A stretch of DNA of 64,000 nucleotides from Streptomyces sp. A 4/2 (GTDB lineage Bacteria; Actinomycetota; Actinomycetes; Streptomycetales; Streptomycetaceae). Positions 6,677 to 15,369 of this stretch are shown piece by piece; positions within the stretch are counted from its first letter, which is position 1; each line of letters opens with the position of its first letter. The translations under genes were made by a program, and so were the position numbers. The notes beneath the pieces are model-generated. The model worked only from the letters and a program-made list of their open reading frames with translations, was not told the origin of the DNA and searched no databases. The stretch lies in NCBI RefSeq assembly GCF_940670765.1, contig NZ_CALNVW010000049.1:1-64000 (forward strand), read 5' to 3'.

Positions 6677-8527
6677 TCAGCCGAGCTTGGACACGTCCCT
6701 GACCGCGCCGCGGTCGGCGCTGGTGGCCATCGCCGCGTACGCCTTGAGCGCCTGCGAGACCTTGCGCTCGCGGTCCTTCGGCGCGTACACGCCGTTCAGC
6801 GCGGCCCGGCGCTCCGCCAGGTCCTCGTCCGACACCAGGAGCTCGATGCCGCGGTTCGGGATGTCGATACGGATGCGGTCGCCGTCCTCGACGAGCGCGA
6901 TCGTGCCGCCGGACGCCGCCTCGGGCGAGGCGTGACCGATCGAGAGGCCCGAGGTGCCGCCGGAGAACCGGCCGTCGGTGACCAGCGCGCACGCCTTGCC
7001 GAGGCCGCGGCCCTTGAGGAAGGACGTCGGGTAGAGCATCTCCTGCATGCCGGGGCCGCCCCTGGGGCCCTCGTAGCGGATGACGACGACGTCGCCCTCC
7101 TTGATCTCCTTGCGGAGGATCTTGTCGACGGCCTCCTCCTGCGACTCGCAGACCACGGCCGGGCCCTCGAAGGTCCAGATCGACTCGTCGACACCGGCCG
7201 TCTTCACGACACAGCCGTCCACGGCGAGGTTGCCCTTGAGGACCGCGAGACCGCCGTCCTTCGAGTACGCGTGCTCCGCGTCCCGGATGCAGCCGCCCGC
7301 CGCGTCCACGTCGAGGGTGTCCCAGCGCTCGGACTGCGAGAAGGCCTCGGCGGAACGGACGCAGCCGGGGGCCGCGTGCCACAGCTCCACGGCCTCGGGC
7401 GACGGGGAGCCGCCGCGCACGTCCCAGGTCTTCAGCCAGTCCGCGAGGGACGGGGAGTGCACCGCGTGCACGTCCTCGTTGAGCATCCCGCCGCGGTACA
7501 GCTCACCGAGGATGGCGGGGATGCCGCCGGCGCGGTGCACGTCCTCCATGTAGTACGTGCCGCCGGGGGCGACGTTCGGGGCGACCTTGGAGAGGCACGG
7601 GACGCGGCGCGAGACCTCGTCCATCTCGGCCAGCCCGTAAGGCAGTTCGGCCTCCTGCGCGGCGGCGAGCAGGTGCAGGATCGTATTGGTGGAGCCGCCC
7701 ATGGAGATGTCCAGGGCCATGGCGTTGTCGAAGGCGGCGCGGGTGCCGATGGCGCGGGGCAGGACGGTCTCGTCGTCCTGCTCGTAGTAGCGCTTGGTGA
7801 TCTCGACGACCGTGCGGCCCGCCTCCTCGTACAGCGCCCGGCGGGCGGTGTGCGTGGCGAGGACCGAGCCGTTGCCGGGGAGGGCGAGGCCGAGGGCCTC
7901 GGTCAGGCAGTTCATCGAGTTGGCGGTGAACATGCCGGAACAACTGCCGCAGGTGGGGCAGGCGTTCTCCTCGATACGGAGGATGTCCTCGTCCGAGACG
8001 TTCTCGTTGACCGCGTCGCTGATCGCGTTGATCAGGTCGAGCTTGCGGACCGTGCCGTCGACGAGGGTGGCCTTGCCGGCCTCCATCGGGCCGCCGGAGA
8101 CGAAGACGGTGGGGATGTTGAGGCGCATCGCGGCCATCAGCATGCCCGGGGTGATCTTGTCGCAGTTGGAGATGCAGATCAGGGCGTCCGCGCAGTGCGC
8201 CTCGACCATGTACTCGACACTGTCCGCGATCAGGTCGCGCGAGGGGAGGCTGTAGAGCATTCCGCCGTGGCCCATCGCGATGCCGTCGTCCACGGCGATC
8301 GTGTTGAACTCCCGGGGGACGGCGCCCGCGGCCTTGATCGCCTCGGAGACGATCCGGCCGACCGGCTGGAGGTGCGTGTGGCCCGGAACGAACTCCGTGA
8401 ACGAGTTGGCGACCGCGATGATCGGCTTGCCGATGTCCTCGCTCGCTACGCCCGAGGCTCGCATGAGGGCACGGGCGCCCGCCATGTTGCGGCCGTGGGT
8501 GACTGTGCGGGACCTCAGCTCGGGCAT
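6677..8527 (-). CDS. ilvD: Dihydroxy-acid dehydratase
   Basis: A 616-residue iron-sulfur enzyme of valine, leucine and isoleucine synthesis that dehydrates 2,3-dihydroxy acids to 2-keto acids. Visible hallmarks are the cysteine clusters CISNCDKITPGM and CPTCGSCSGMFTANSMN, which supply cluster ligands, MGGSTNTILHL, and the C-terminal GRFSGGTSGLSIGHASPEAA. The ATG at 8527 (MPELRSRT) follows AAGGAGCGAG; an upstream in-frame extension is non-coding. No branched-chain attenuator is visible before the gene. It is monocistronic, with a hairpin behind it. Confidence 0.97.
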   Translation of the reverse strand: MPELRSRTVTHGRNMAGARALMRASGVASEDIGKPIIAVANSFTEFVPGHTHLQPVGRIVSEAIKAAGAVPREFNTIAVDDGIAMGHGGMLYSLPSRDLIADSVEYMVEAHCADALICISNCDKITPGMLMAAMRLNIPTVFVSGGPMEAGKATLVDGTVRKLDLINAISDAVNENVSDEDILRIEENACPTCGSCSGMFTANSMNCLTEALGLALPGNGSVLATHTARRALYEEAGRTVVEITKRYYEQDDETVLPRAIGTRAAFDNAMALDISMGGSTNTILHLLAAAQEAELPYGLAEMDEVSRRVPCLSKVAPNVAPGGTYYMEDVHRAGGIPAILGELYRGGMLNEDVHAVHSPSLADWLKTWDVRGGSPSPEAVELWHAAPGCVRSAEAFSQSERWDTLDVDAAGGCIRDAEHAYSKDGGLAVLKGNLAVDGCVVKTAGVDESIWTFEGPAVVCESQEEAVDKILRKEIKEGDVVVIRYEGPRGGPGMQEMLYPTSFLKGRGLGKACALVTDGRFSGGTSGLSIGHASPEAASGGTIALVEDGDRIRIDIPNRGIELLVSDEDLAERRAALNGVYAPKDRERKVSQALKAYAAMATSADRGAVRDVSKLG

Positions 8528-8629
8528 CGTGGCTCGCTCCTTAGGCAGAATGGACTGCTGACGAGCGTACGCCTGCACTCCAGGATCTGGACCGTGCGTC
8601 CGGATCCCGGAATGTGCGGAGGCGGACCT

Positions 8630-9289
8630 TCAGCGCACGGGCCGGGCGCCCGGCGGGGTCTCGGACGGGTCGGTCAGGTATCTCTGCAGGGTCGGTGCGA
8701 CCATCGCGACGATCTCGTCCACCCCCGCCGAAGCCATCGGCTCCACCTTGATCACGTACCGCATCATCGCGATCCCGATCATGTGCGAAGCCGCCAGTTC
8801 CGCCCGGAACTGCGGGTTCGGTACGTCCAGGTCGGCCGCCACCCGGCCCAGTACCCGCTGGAGCACGAACCCCCGCAGCACCTTCGCCGCGGCCTCGTGC
8901 GTCAGCGCCGAGCGGATGATCGCGAGCAGCGGGGCGCGGGTCGCCGGGTTCTCCCAGGCGCCGAGGAAGTAGCGGGCCAGCCGCTCCCCGATGCCGTCCG
9001 GGCCCGCGGCCACCAGGGCGGGGACCAGTTGCGCCGGCTCCATCGTGACCTCGATGGCCGCCTCGAACACCTCGTCCTTCGTACCGAAGTAGTGGTGGAC
9101 GAGCGCCGCGTCGACCCCGGCCGCCTTCGCGATGCCGCGTACGGAGGTCTTGTCGTAGCCCCGCTCGGAGAACTCCGTGCGCGCGGCCTCCAGGATCCGG
9201 CTCCGCGCGCCACCGCCCTCGGCCGCCCGCGCGCGGGGCGGGCGGCCTCTGCGGCGGGCGGGGGCGGGATCGGGGCCGGGTCCGGTCAT
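8630..9289 (-). CDS. TetR/AcrR family transcriptional regulator
   Basis: A 219-residue repressor-type protein. The N-terminal helix-turn-helix region reads RSRILEAARTEFSERGYDKT, then SVRGIAKAAGVDAALVHHYF, the classical TetR DNA-binding layout, here after a basic Arg/Pro-rich start. The C-terminal ligand domain is not informative. It overlaps the upstream isomerase-like gene by 4 nt (ATGA at 9286-9289), so the two are translated together and the regulator may sense a metabolite tied to that enzyme. Confidence 0.9.
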   Translation of the reverse strand: MTGPGPDPAPARRRGRPPRARAAEGGGARSRILEAARTEFSERGYDKTSVRGIAKAAGVDAALVHHYFGTKDEVFEAAIEVTMEPAQLVPALVAAGPDGIGERLARYFLGAWENPATRAPLLAIIRSALTHEAAAKVLRGFVLQRVLGRVAADLDVPNPQFRAELAASHMIGIAMMRYVIKVEPMASAGVDEIVAMVAPTLQRYLTDPSETPPGARPVR

Positions 9290-10104
9290 GGCCGGCGGAC
9301 CCCGGTCGCCAGGTGGAGACGGGTGAAGGCGAGCGCCTCCGCCAGGTCCGCCTCGCGTTCGGCCGAGGACATCGCGCGGCGGGTGTTGACCTCGATGACC
9401 ACATGACCGTCGAAGCCGCTGCCCGCGAGACCGTCGAGGAGTTCGGCGCAGGGCTGGGTGCCGCGGCCGGGCACCAGGTGTTCGTCCTTGCCCGAGCCGC
9501 GGCCGTCGGCGAGGTGGACGTGGGCCAGCCGGGATCCCATCCGGTCGATCATCGCCATCGCGTCGGTGCGGGCGGTCGCGGTGTGCGAGAGGTCGACGGT
9601 GAAGTGGCGGTAGTCGTCCTTGGTGACGTCCCAGTCGGGTGCGTACGCGAGCATCTCGCGGTCCCGGTAGCGCCAGGGGTACATGTTCTCGACGGCGAAC
9701 CGCACATCGGTCTCGTCCGCCATCCGCCAGATCCCGTCGACGAAGTCACGGGCGTAGCCGCGCTGCCAGCGGAAGGGCGGGTGCACGACCACCGTGGACG
9801 CGCCGAGCTTCTCGGCCGCGGCCCGCGCGCGCTGGAGCTTGGTCCAGGGGTCGGTCGACCAGACCCGCTGGGTGATCAGCAGACAGGGCGCGTGCACGGC
9901 GAGGATCGGGACCTGGTGATGGTCGGAGAGTCTGCGCAGGGCTTCGATGTCCTGGCTGACGGGATCCGTCCACACCATCACCTCGACACCGTCGTAGCCG
10001 AGGCGCGCGGCGATCTCGAAGGCCGTCGCCGTCGACTCCGGGTACACGGACGCCGTGGACAGCGCGACCTTCGCATCCGGGATGCGCACCACTGGTTCTG
10101 CCAC
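9286..10104 (-). CDS. Sugar phosphate isomerase/epimerase-like TIM-barrel protein
   Basis: A 272-residue xylose-isomerase-like (AP_endonuc_2) protein. Typical metal-site positions are visible: GVEVMVW, VVHPPF, FAVENMYPW, TVDLSHTA, LAHVHLADG and VVIEVNT, spaced as in the barrel family that includes hydroxypyruvate isomerase and IolE/IolI. The substrate is unknown. I use the GTG at 10104 (VAEPVV); further upstream there are short GC-rich direct repeats (about 10119-10145) that are unlikely to be coding. It is translationally coupled to the TetR gene. Confidence 0.82.
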   Translation of the reverse strand: MAEPVVRIPDAKVALSTASVYPESTATAFEIAARLGYDGVEVMVWTDPVSQDIEALRRLSDHHQVPILAVHAPCLLITQRVWSTDPWTKLQRARAAAEKLGASTVVVHPPFRWQRGYARDFVDGIWRMADETDVRFAVENMYPWRYRDREMLAYAPDWDVTKDDYRHFTVDLSHTATARTDAMAMIDRMGSRLAHVHLADGRGSGKDEHLVPGRGTQPCAELLDGLAGSGFDGHVVIEVNTRRAMSSAEREADLAEALAFTRLHLATGVRRP

Positions 10105-10166
10105 GGAGACAGCGTACGGGCCGCGTCGGGGGCCGCGTCGGGGGCCGGGACCCACGGCTCAAGGTC

Positions 10167-11099
10167 CTATCGGACGGGGAGGTGGTCGAGGCGGCGCAGG
10201 ATGACGCCCTCGCGCAGTGCCCAGGGGCAGACTTCCAGCTCCTCGACCCCGAACAGGTCCATCGCGCCCTCCGCGACCAGCGCCCCGGCCAGCAGTTGCG
10301 GTGCCCGCTCGGCGGAGACGCCGGGCAGCTGGGCGCGCTCGGCCGCCGTCATCGCGGCCAGCTTCGGGACCCACTCCTCCAGTGACGTACGACTCAGGCC
10401 GCGGTACACGTAGGGGCCCTCGTTGGAGCGGGCCGCGCCCGCGATGCGGGACAGCTGCTTGAACGTCTTCGAGGTCGCCACCACGTGGTCCGGCCTGCCG
10501 AAGCGGCTGAACTCACCGACGGTCCTCGCGATCTCGGCGCGTACCTGCCGGCGCAGCGCCCTGACGTCCTGCGGGTCCGGCGGATCGCCCGGCAGCCAGG
10601 TGTGGGTCAGCCGGCCCGCGCCGAGTGGCAGCGACGCCGCGGCGTCGGGCTCCTCGTCGATGCCGTACGCGATCTCCAGCGAGCCGCCGCCGATGTCGAG
10701 CAGCAGCAGGCGGCCCGCGGACCAGCCGAACCAGCGGCGGGCCGCGAGGAAGGTGAGCCGCGCCTCCTCGGCGCCGGTCAGGACCTGGAGGTCGACGCCG
10801 GTCTCGGCGCGTACCCGGGCGAGGACGTGGTCGGCGTTGCTGGCCTCGCGTACGGCGGAGGTCGCGAACGACAGGACTTCCTCGGCGCCCTTGTCCTCGG
10901 CCGCCTGGAGGGCTTCGCCGACCGTGGCGACCAGGCTGTCTATGCCCTCGGAGGCGATCGCGCCGTCGGCGTCGAGCAGTTGGGCCAGGCGCAGGTCGGC
11001 CTTGTGCGAGTGCGCGGGCAGCGGGCGGGCGCCGGGGTGGGCGTCGACCACCAGCAGGTGCACCGTGTTCGAACCGACGTCGAGGACTCCGAGTCTCAT
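10167..11099 (-). CDS. Exopolyphosphatase/guanosine pentaphosphatase family protein
   Basis: A 310-residue member of the Ppx/GppA family (ASKHA fold), which hydrolyses polyphosphate or pppGpp. The N-terminus has the phosphate-1 motif LGVLDVGSNTVHLLV, the middle has EARLTFLAA and the phosphate-2 motif LLLDIGGGSLEIA. The length matches the short actinobacterial Ppx type, which lacks the C-terminal HD domain of the E. coli enzyme. The ATG at 11099 is chosen because the in-frame extension upstream overlaps the divergent gene. Which substrate it prefers cannot be read from sequence. Confidence 0.88.
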   Translation of the reverse strand: MRLGVLDVGSNTVHLLVVDAHPGARPLPAHSHKADLRLAQLLDADGAIASEGIDSLVATVGEALQAAEDKGAEEVLSFATSAVREASNADHVLARVRAETGVDLQVLTGAEEARLTFLAARRWFGWSAGRLLLLDIGGGSLEIAYGIDEEPDAAASLPLGAGRLTHTWLPGDPPDPQDVRALRRQVRAEIARTVGEFSRFGRPDHVVATSKTFKQLSRIAGAARSNEGPYVYRGLSRTSLEEWVPKLAAMTAAERAQLPGVSAERAPQLLAGALVAEGAMDLFGVEELEVCPWALREGVILRRLDHLPVR

Positions 11100-11176
11100 G
11101 TGCGGAACGCTACTGCGGACGGACCACGGGGTGGCCGCGCGGGCCTGCCGGGGCTCCGTCCCCGTACGCTGGGCCT

Positions 11177-11983
11177 GTGCCAAAGACGAAAAAGGCGAAG
11201 CCGGGCAAAGCTGTCACGCAGCCGAAGCCGAAGAGTGACGAGCAGGGCCTGGATTTCGCCCGTGCCTGGGTCGAGTTCCCCGATCCCGCCGACGACGAAC
11301 AGATCTTCCGCTGCGACCTGACCTGGCTCACCTCCCGGTGGACCTGCATCTTCGGCAGCGGCTGCCAGGGCATCGAGGCGGGCCGCGCCGACGACGGCTG
11401 CTGCACGCTGGGGGCGCACTTCTCGGACGAGGACGACGAGAAGCGGGTGGCCGGTCATGTGGCCCGTCTCACCCCGGACCTGTGGCAGTTCCACGACGAG
11501 GGCACGGAGTCGGGCTGGGTGCAGCTCGACGAGGACGGCGAGCGTCAGACCCGGCGGTGGGAGGGCTCGTGCATCTTCCAGAACCGGCCCGGTTTCGCGG
11601 GCGGTGCGGGGTGTTCGCTGCACATCCTGGCCCTGAAGGAGGGCAAGGAGCCGCTGGAGACGAAGCCGGACGTCTGCTGGCAGCTGCCGGTCCGCCGTAC
11701 GTACGACTGGATCGACCGGCCCGACGAGTCTCGGGTGCTCCAGATCTCCATCGGTGAGTACGACCGGCGCGGCTGGGGTCCGGGCGGTCACGACCTGCAC
11801 TGGTGGTGCACGTCGGCGACGTCCGCGCACGGGGCCGGTGAACCGGTCTACGTCACGTACCGGCCGGAGCTGACCGAGATGATGGGCAAGGCGGCGTACA
11901 AGCGCCTGGCGCGGCTGTGCGAGGAGCGGCTGGCCGCGTTGCTGCCGATGGCTCCGCACCCGGCCGACCCCGGCACGCCGTAG
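11177..11983 (+). CDS. Conserved cysteine-rich hypothetical protein
   Basis: A 268-residue soluble protein starting at GTG with a Lys-rich N-terminus (MPKTKKAKPGK). It contains about nine cysteines, several in small clusters: CIFGSGCQG, DGCCTLGAHF, GSCIFQ and GCSLHIL. They could bind a metal or iron-sulfur cluster; the CC pair recalls YkgJ/DUF3109-type zinc or iron proteins, but I am not certain of the family. It diverges from the Ppx/GppA gene, with 77 bp between start codons. A 14-bp tandem repeat begins right after its stop codon. Confidence 0.7.
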   Translation: MPKTKKAKPGKAVTQPKPKSDEQGLDFARAWVEFPDPADDEQIFRCDLTWLTSRWTCIFGSGCQGIEAGRADDGCCTLGAHFSDEDDEKRVAGHVARLTPDLWQFHDEGTESGWVQLDEDGERQTRRWEGSCIFQNRPGFAGGAGCSLHILALKEGKEPLETKPDVCWQLPVRRTYDWIDRPDESRVLQISIGEYDRRGWGPGGHDLHWWCTSATSAHGAGEPVYVTYRPELTEMMGKAAYKRLARLCEERLAALLPMAPHPADPGTP

Positions 11984-12061
11984 GTTGCCGGAACTCGGTT
12001 ACCGGAACTCGGTTACCGGAACTCAGTTGCCGGAACTCAGTTGCCGGGACTCAGTTACCGG
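11984..12061. repeat. 14-bp tandem repeat, five units plus part of a sixth
   Basis: The unit GTTGCCGGAACTCG, with variants at positions 4, 9 and 14, repeats head to tail at 11984, 11998, 12012, 12026 and 12040, with a partial copy from 12054. It starts immediately after the stop codon of the cysteine-rich gene and runs into the last codons of the BACON-like gene on the other strand, so it fills the space between two convergent genes. Confidence 0.9.
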
Positions 12062-13754
12062 GCGAAGGTGTCTGCGGGTCCGAGGGCGGCGGGGACGCCG
12101 GAGGGCCGGAGACGGTGGGCGTCGGGGTGGGCGTGGGGTCCGTGGGCGGTGATGCCGGGTCGGACGGGGTCGGCGTCGGACCGTTGCCCGAGCCGCCCGA
12201 GGGGGTCGGGCGGCCGTGACCGTGGCCCCCGTGGTGGCCGTGGCCGTGATCGCCGCCCGTCCTGCCGTGTCCCCGCATCGAGACCACGGCGCCCGACGGG
12301 TCGACGCCGATCCGGGCCGACCAGGCGCCCGCCGGTTCGGCGCGGTGGTCGACGTACACCTGGATCGTGACCGACCGGCCGGGCTCCAGTACGCCCGACG
12401 TGCTGCTGAGGTAGAGCCAGGGCGCGGTCTTCCAGGCCGACCAGGAGACCGGCCCGTCACCCCCGGCGGTCAGCGTGATCGCCGTCCGGCCGCCCGCCGA
12501 GCGGGCCTGGACGGTGAGCGAGCCGGGGGCCGCCGAAGTGCCGCCCGGCGACGCCCCGTTCTTCCCGGCGTCCGGGCTGACGACCTCCACCGACACGTCC
12601 GGCGAACTGCTGCCGCCGGCGAACGGAGTGTGTTCGGTACGGGCGTTGCCCGCGTTCTCGTAGTGGTCGTACGGCCCGGTGTCCGGTCCGCCGGGCTCCT
12701 CGGCCTCGCTGGCCGTCACCGAACCGCCGTGTCCCTCTCCGGTGCTCGGGGCGTGCCGGTACGCCGCCCACAGGGCCAGCATCGGGGCCGCGACGACCGT
12801 CGCCACGACCGTGGTCGTCACGGCGCGCGAGCGCAGCCGTTCGCGGCGCGCGGCACGGTCCTTGGGGTCCATCGGGAAGCCCGCGCGGCCGAAGCGCGGG
12901 GCGCTGCCGCGGGGGGCGTGCAGCATCGCGGTGTACGCGGCGGATCGTTCCGCCGCGACGAGCGGCAGGGCCGCGGGGGTGGCCGGGGTGGTGCGGGAGC
13001 CGGGCCACGGGCCGGTGGCCCCGGCGTGCTCGGCGACCCGGCGGCAGCGCGGGCAGTCGTCGACGTGCCGGACGAGTTCGCGGCGCAGCGCCGTGGAGAG
13101 CAGGACCTGGTGGTCTCCGGTGAGGCGGGCGACGCTCGGACAGTTCCCGGTCTCGACGACGGCGAGCGCCGCGCGGGTCCGCTCCACCTCGCAGGCCGCG
13201 GCGGCCAGCAGGTCACGGGCCGCGGTGGGGTCCATGCCGAGGACGGCGGCGACCTCACGCGGACCGAGCTGGTGGCGTACCGCGAGTTCGAGCGCCTCGC
13301 GCTGCTCGGGGGTGGTGCCGGCTGCTTCGGGCCAGGCGAGGGTGGCGAGATCCCGGCGCCTGCGCTCGGCGGCTTCCGGTGGTTCGGTCCGCGCGGGCGC
13401 GGGCGCGGGCGCGGGCTCCGGCGTGCGGCCGGTGTGCGCGCCGGGCCGCAGCCGTTTCTGTTCGGCGAGCTTGCGCAGACAGGCCCAGCGCGCGAGTGCG
13501 TACAGCCAGGACCGGCGCCCCTGCTCGCCGGAGGGGCAGCGGCTGAACTGCCGCTCCGCGACGGCGAGCACCTCGCCGAGGACGGCGGTGGCCGCGTCGT
13601 GGTCGCACAGGACGGAGAGGCAGTAGGTGAAAAGACCGTCCAGATATGCCTCGTAACGGGCCGGCGGACGCTGCTCCGCCGGGTGGGACGCCCTGCGGTG
13701 CGCCCGGTGTGCGCCGGTGGCTTGTGTGGGGTTCTCCAGCCTGCTGCTCGTCAC
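12051..13754 (-). CDS. Sigma-like, zinc-finger and BACON-like domain membrane protein
   Basis: A protein of about 567 residues starting at GTG. Residues about 30-100 resemble sigma-70 region 2 (YEAYLDGLFTYCLSVL), and about 165-220 resemble region 4 (TPEQREALELAVRHQL, then GPREVAAVLGMDPTAARDLL). Next comes an HxxxCxxC zinc finger (HVDDCPRCRRVAEH) like anti-sigma ZAS domains, one membrane segment (TTTVVATVVAAPMLALWAAY), and an extracytoplasmic part with a BACON-like beta domain (VSWSAWKTAPWLYLS, ITIQVY-type strands), a His/Gly-rich run (GHGHHGGHGHG) and a Pro/Thr-rich tail. It therefore joins sigma-like and anti-sigma-like parts with an outside sensor. The function is unknown; similar proteins are annotated in Streptomyces as BACON domain proteins. 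Confidence 0.75.
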   Translation of the reverse strand: MTSSRLENPTQATGAHRAHRRASHPAEQRPPARYEAYLDGLFTYCLSVLCDHDAATAVLGEVLAVAERQFSRCPSGEQGRRSWLYALARWACLRKLAEQKRLRPGAHTGRTPEPAPAPAPARTEPPEAAERRRRDLATLAWPEAAGTTPEQREALELAVRHQLGPREVAAVLGMDPTAARDLLAAAACEVERTRAALAVVETGNCPSVARLTGDHQVLLSTALRRELVRHVDDCPRCRRVAEHAGATGPWPGSRTTPATPAALPLVAAERSAAYTAMLHAPRGSAPRFGRAGFPMDPKDRAARRERLRSRAVTTTVVATVVAAPMLALWAAYRHAPSTGEGHGGSVTASEAEEPGGPDTGPYDHYENAGNARTEHTPFAGGSSSPDVSVEVVSPDAGKNGASPGGTSAAPGSLTVQARSAGGRTAITLTAGGDGPVSWSAWKTAPWLYLSSTSGVLEPGRSVTIQVYVDHRAEPAGAWSARIGVDPSGAVVSMRGHGRTGGDHGHGHHGGHGHGRPTPSGGSGNGPTPTPSDPASPPTDPTPTPTPTVSGPPASPPPSDPQTPSPGN

Positions 13755-13915
13755 CCGGCCGACGGTAGGCCGGGAGTCGCCGCCTCTTAGCACCTCTTCA
13801 GGGCATTTAATCCTTACGGGTGAACGTATCCCTCAAAAGGGGACAGGAATCCTGCATTCCGCCGCGCTTTCCGGACGAAAGCCCCACTGTCCGACCCGGC
13901 GGTTACGGTGGCGCC

Positions 13916-15325
13916 ATGGCCACCCGTGCAAAGACCAAAGACCGGCCGTCCTACCGCTGCACCGAGTGCGGCTGGACGACCGCCAAGTGGCTCGGCCGCT
14001 GCCCCGAGTGCCAGACCTGGGGGACGGTCGAGGAGTTCGGCGGCGCGCCCGCCGTGCGTACGACGGCGGCGGGCCGGGTCAGCACCGCCGCGGTCCCCAT
14101 CGGCCAGGTCGACAGCCGGACGGCGACCGCCCGTTCCACCGGTGTCGCCGAGCTGGACCGGGTGCTCGGCGGCGGGCTGGTGCCCGGTGCCGTGGTGCTG
14201 CTCGCGGGCGAGCCCGGCGTCGGCAAGTCCACGCTGCTGCTCGATGTCGCGGCGAAGGCGGCCAGTGACGACCACCGCACGCTCTACGTGACCGCCGAGG
14301 AGTCCGCCAGCCAGGTCAGGCTGCGCGCCGACCGGATCCACGCGATCAACGACCATCTGTACCTGGCCGCCGAGACCGATCTCTCCGCGGTGCTCGGCCA
14401 CCTCGATGCCGTCAAGCCGTCCCTGCTGGTGCTGGACTCCGTACAGACGGTGGCCTCGCCCGAGCTGGACGGGGCGCCCGGCGGTATGGCGCAGGTGCGT
14501 GAGGTGGCGGGGGCGCTGATCCGCGCCTCCAAGGAGCGCGGGATGTCCACGCTGCTGGTCGGCCACGTGACGAAGGACGGCGCCATCGCGGGCCCGCGGC
14601 TCCTGGAACACCTGGTGGACGTCGTGCTCTCCTTCGAGGGCGACCGGCACGCCCGCCTCCGGCTGGTCCGCGGTGTCAAGAACCGGTACGGCGCGACCGA
14701 CGAGGTCGGCTGCTTCGAGCTGCACGACGAGGGCATCACCGGCCTCGCCGACCCGAGCGGGCTGTTCCTGACACGCCGTGACGAGCCCGTCCCCGGCACC
14801 TGCCTGACGGTCACCCTGGAGGGCAAGCGCCCCCTGGTCGCCGAGGTGCAGGCGCTCACCGTCGACACCCAGATCCCTTCACCCCGGCGCACCACCTCGG
14901 GCCTGGAGACCTCCCGGGTCTCGATGATGCTCGCCGTGCTCGAACAGCGCGGCAGGATCAGCGCGCTCGGCAAGCGCGACATCTACACGGCGACGGTCGG
15001 CGGCGTGAAGCTCACCGAACCGGCCGCCGACCTGGCCGTCGCGCTGGCCCTGGCCTCCGCGGCCAGCGATGTCCCGCTGCCGAAGAACCTGGTCGCGATC
15101 GGCGAAGTCGGCCTGGCAGGCGAGGTCCGAAGGGTCACCGGCGTCCAGCGCAGGCTCGCCGAGGCGCACCGTCTCGGCTTCACCCATGCCCTGGTCCCGG
15201 CCGACCCGGGGAAGGTCCCGGCGGGCATGAAGGTGATCGAAGTGGCCGACATGGGAGACGCGCTCCGGGTCCTCCCGCGCAGTCCGAGGGCCCGCGCGCC
15301 CCAGGAGGAGGTAGTGCGCCGGTAG
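13916..15325 (+). CDS. radA: DNA repair protein RadA
   Basis: A 469-residue RecA-like ATPase that promotes branch migration and processing of recombination intermediates. It has the N-terminal C4 zinc finger (YRCTECGWTTAKWLGRCPEC), Walker A (GEPGVGKST), the RadA-specific KNRxG motif as KNRYGATDEVG, and a C-terminal Lon-like domain (GGVKLTEPAADLAVALALAS). The ATG at 13916 gives the canonical MATRAKTKDRPSYRC start; the open frame upstream is not coding. disA follows 44 bp downstream on the same strand. In Bacillus RadA and DisA interact functionally, so co-expression makes sense. Confidence 0.96.
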   Translation: MATRAKTKDRPSYRCTECGWTTAKWLGRCPECQTWGTVEEFGGAPAVRTTAAGRVSTAAVPIGQVDSRTATARSTGVAELDRVLGGGLVPGAVVLLAGEPGVGKSTLLLDVAAKAASDDHRTLYVTAEESASQVRLRADRIHAINDHLYLAAETDLSAVLGHLDAVKPSLLVLDSVQTVASPELDGAPGGMAQVREVAGALIRASKERGMSTLLVGHVTKDGAIAGPRLLEHLVDVVLSFEGDRHARLRLVRGVKNRYGATDEVGCFELHDEGITGLADPSGLFLTRRDEPVPGTCLTVTLEGKRPLVAEVQALTVDTQIPSPRRTTSGLETSRVSMMLAVLEQRGRISALGKRDIYTATVGGVKLTEPAADLAVALALASAASDVPLPKNLVAIGEVGLAGEVRRVTGVQRRLAEAHRLGFTHALVPADPGKVPAGMKVIEVADMGDALRVLPRSPRARAPQEEVVRR

Positions 15326-15369
15326 ACTTTGCCCTGGTCTCGCCTGTCCGTACGAGCCGGAGGAGTGCA

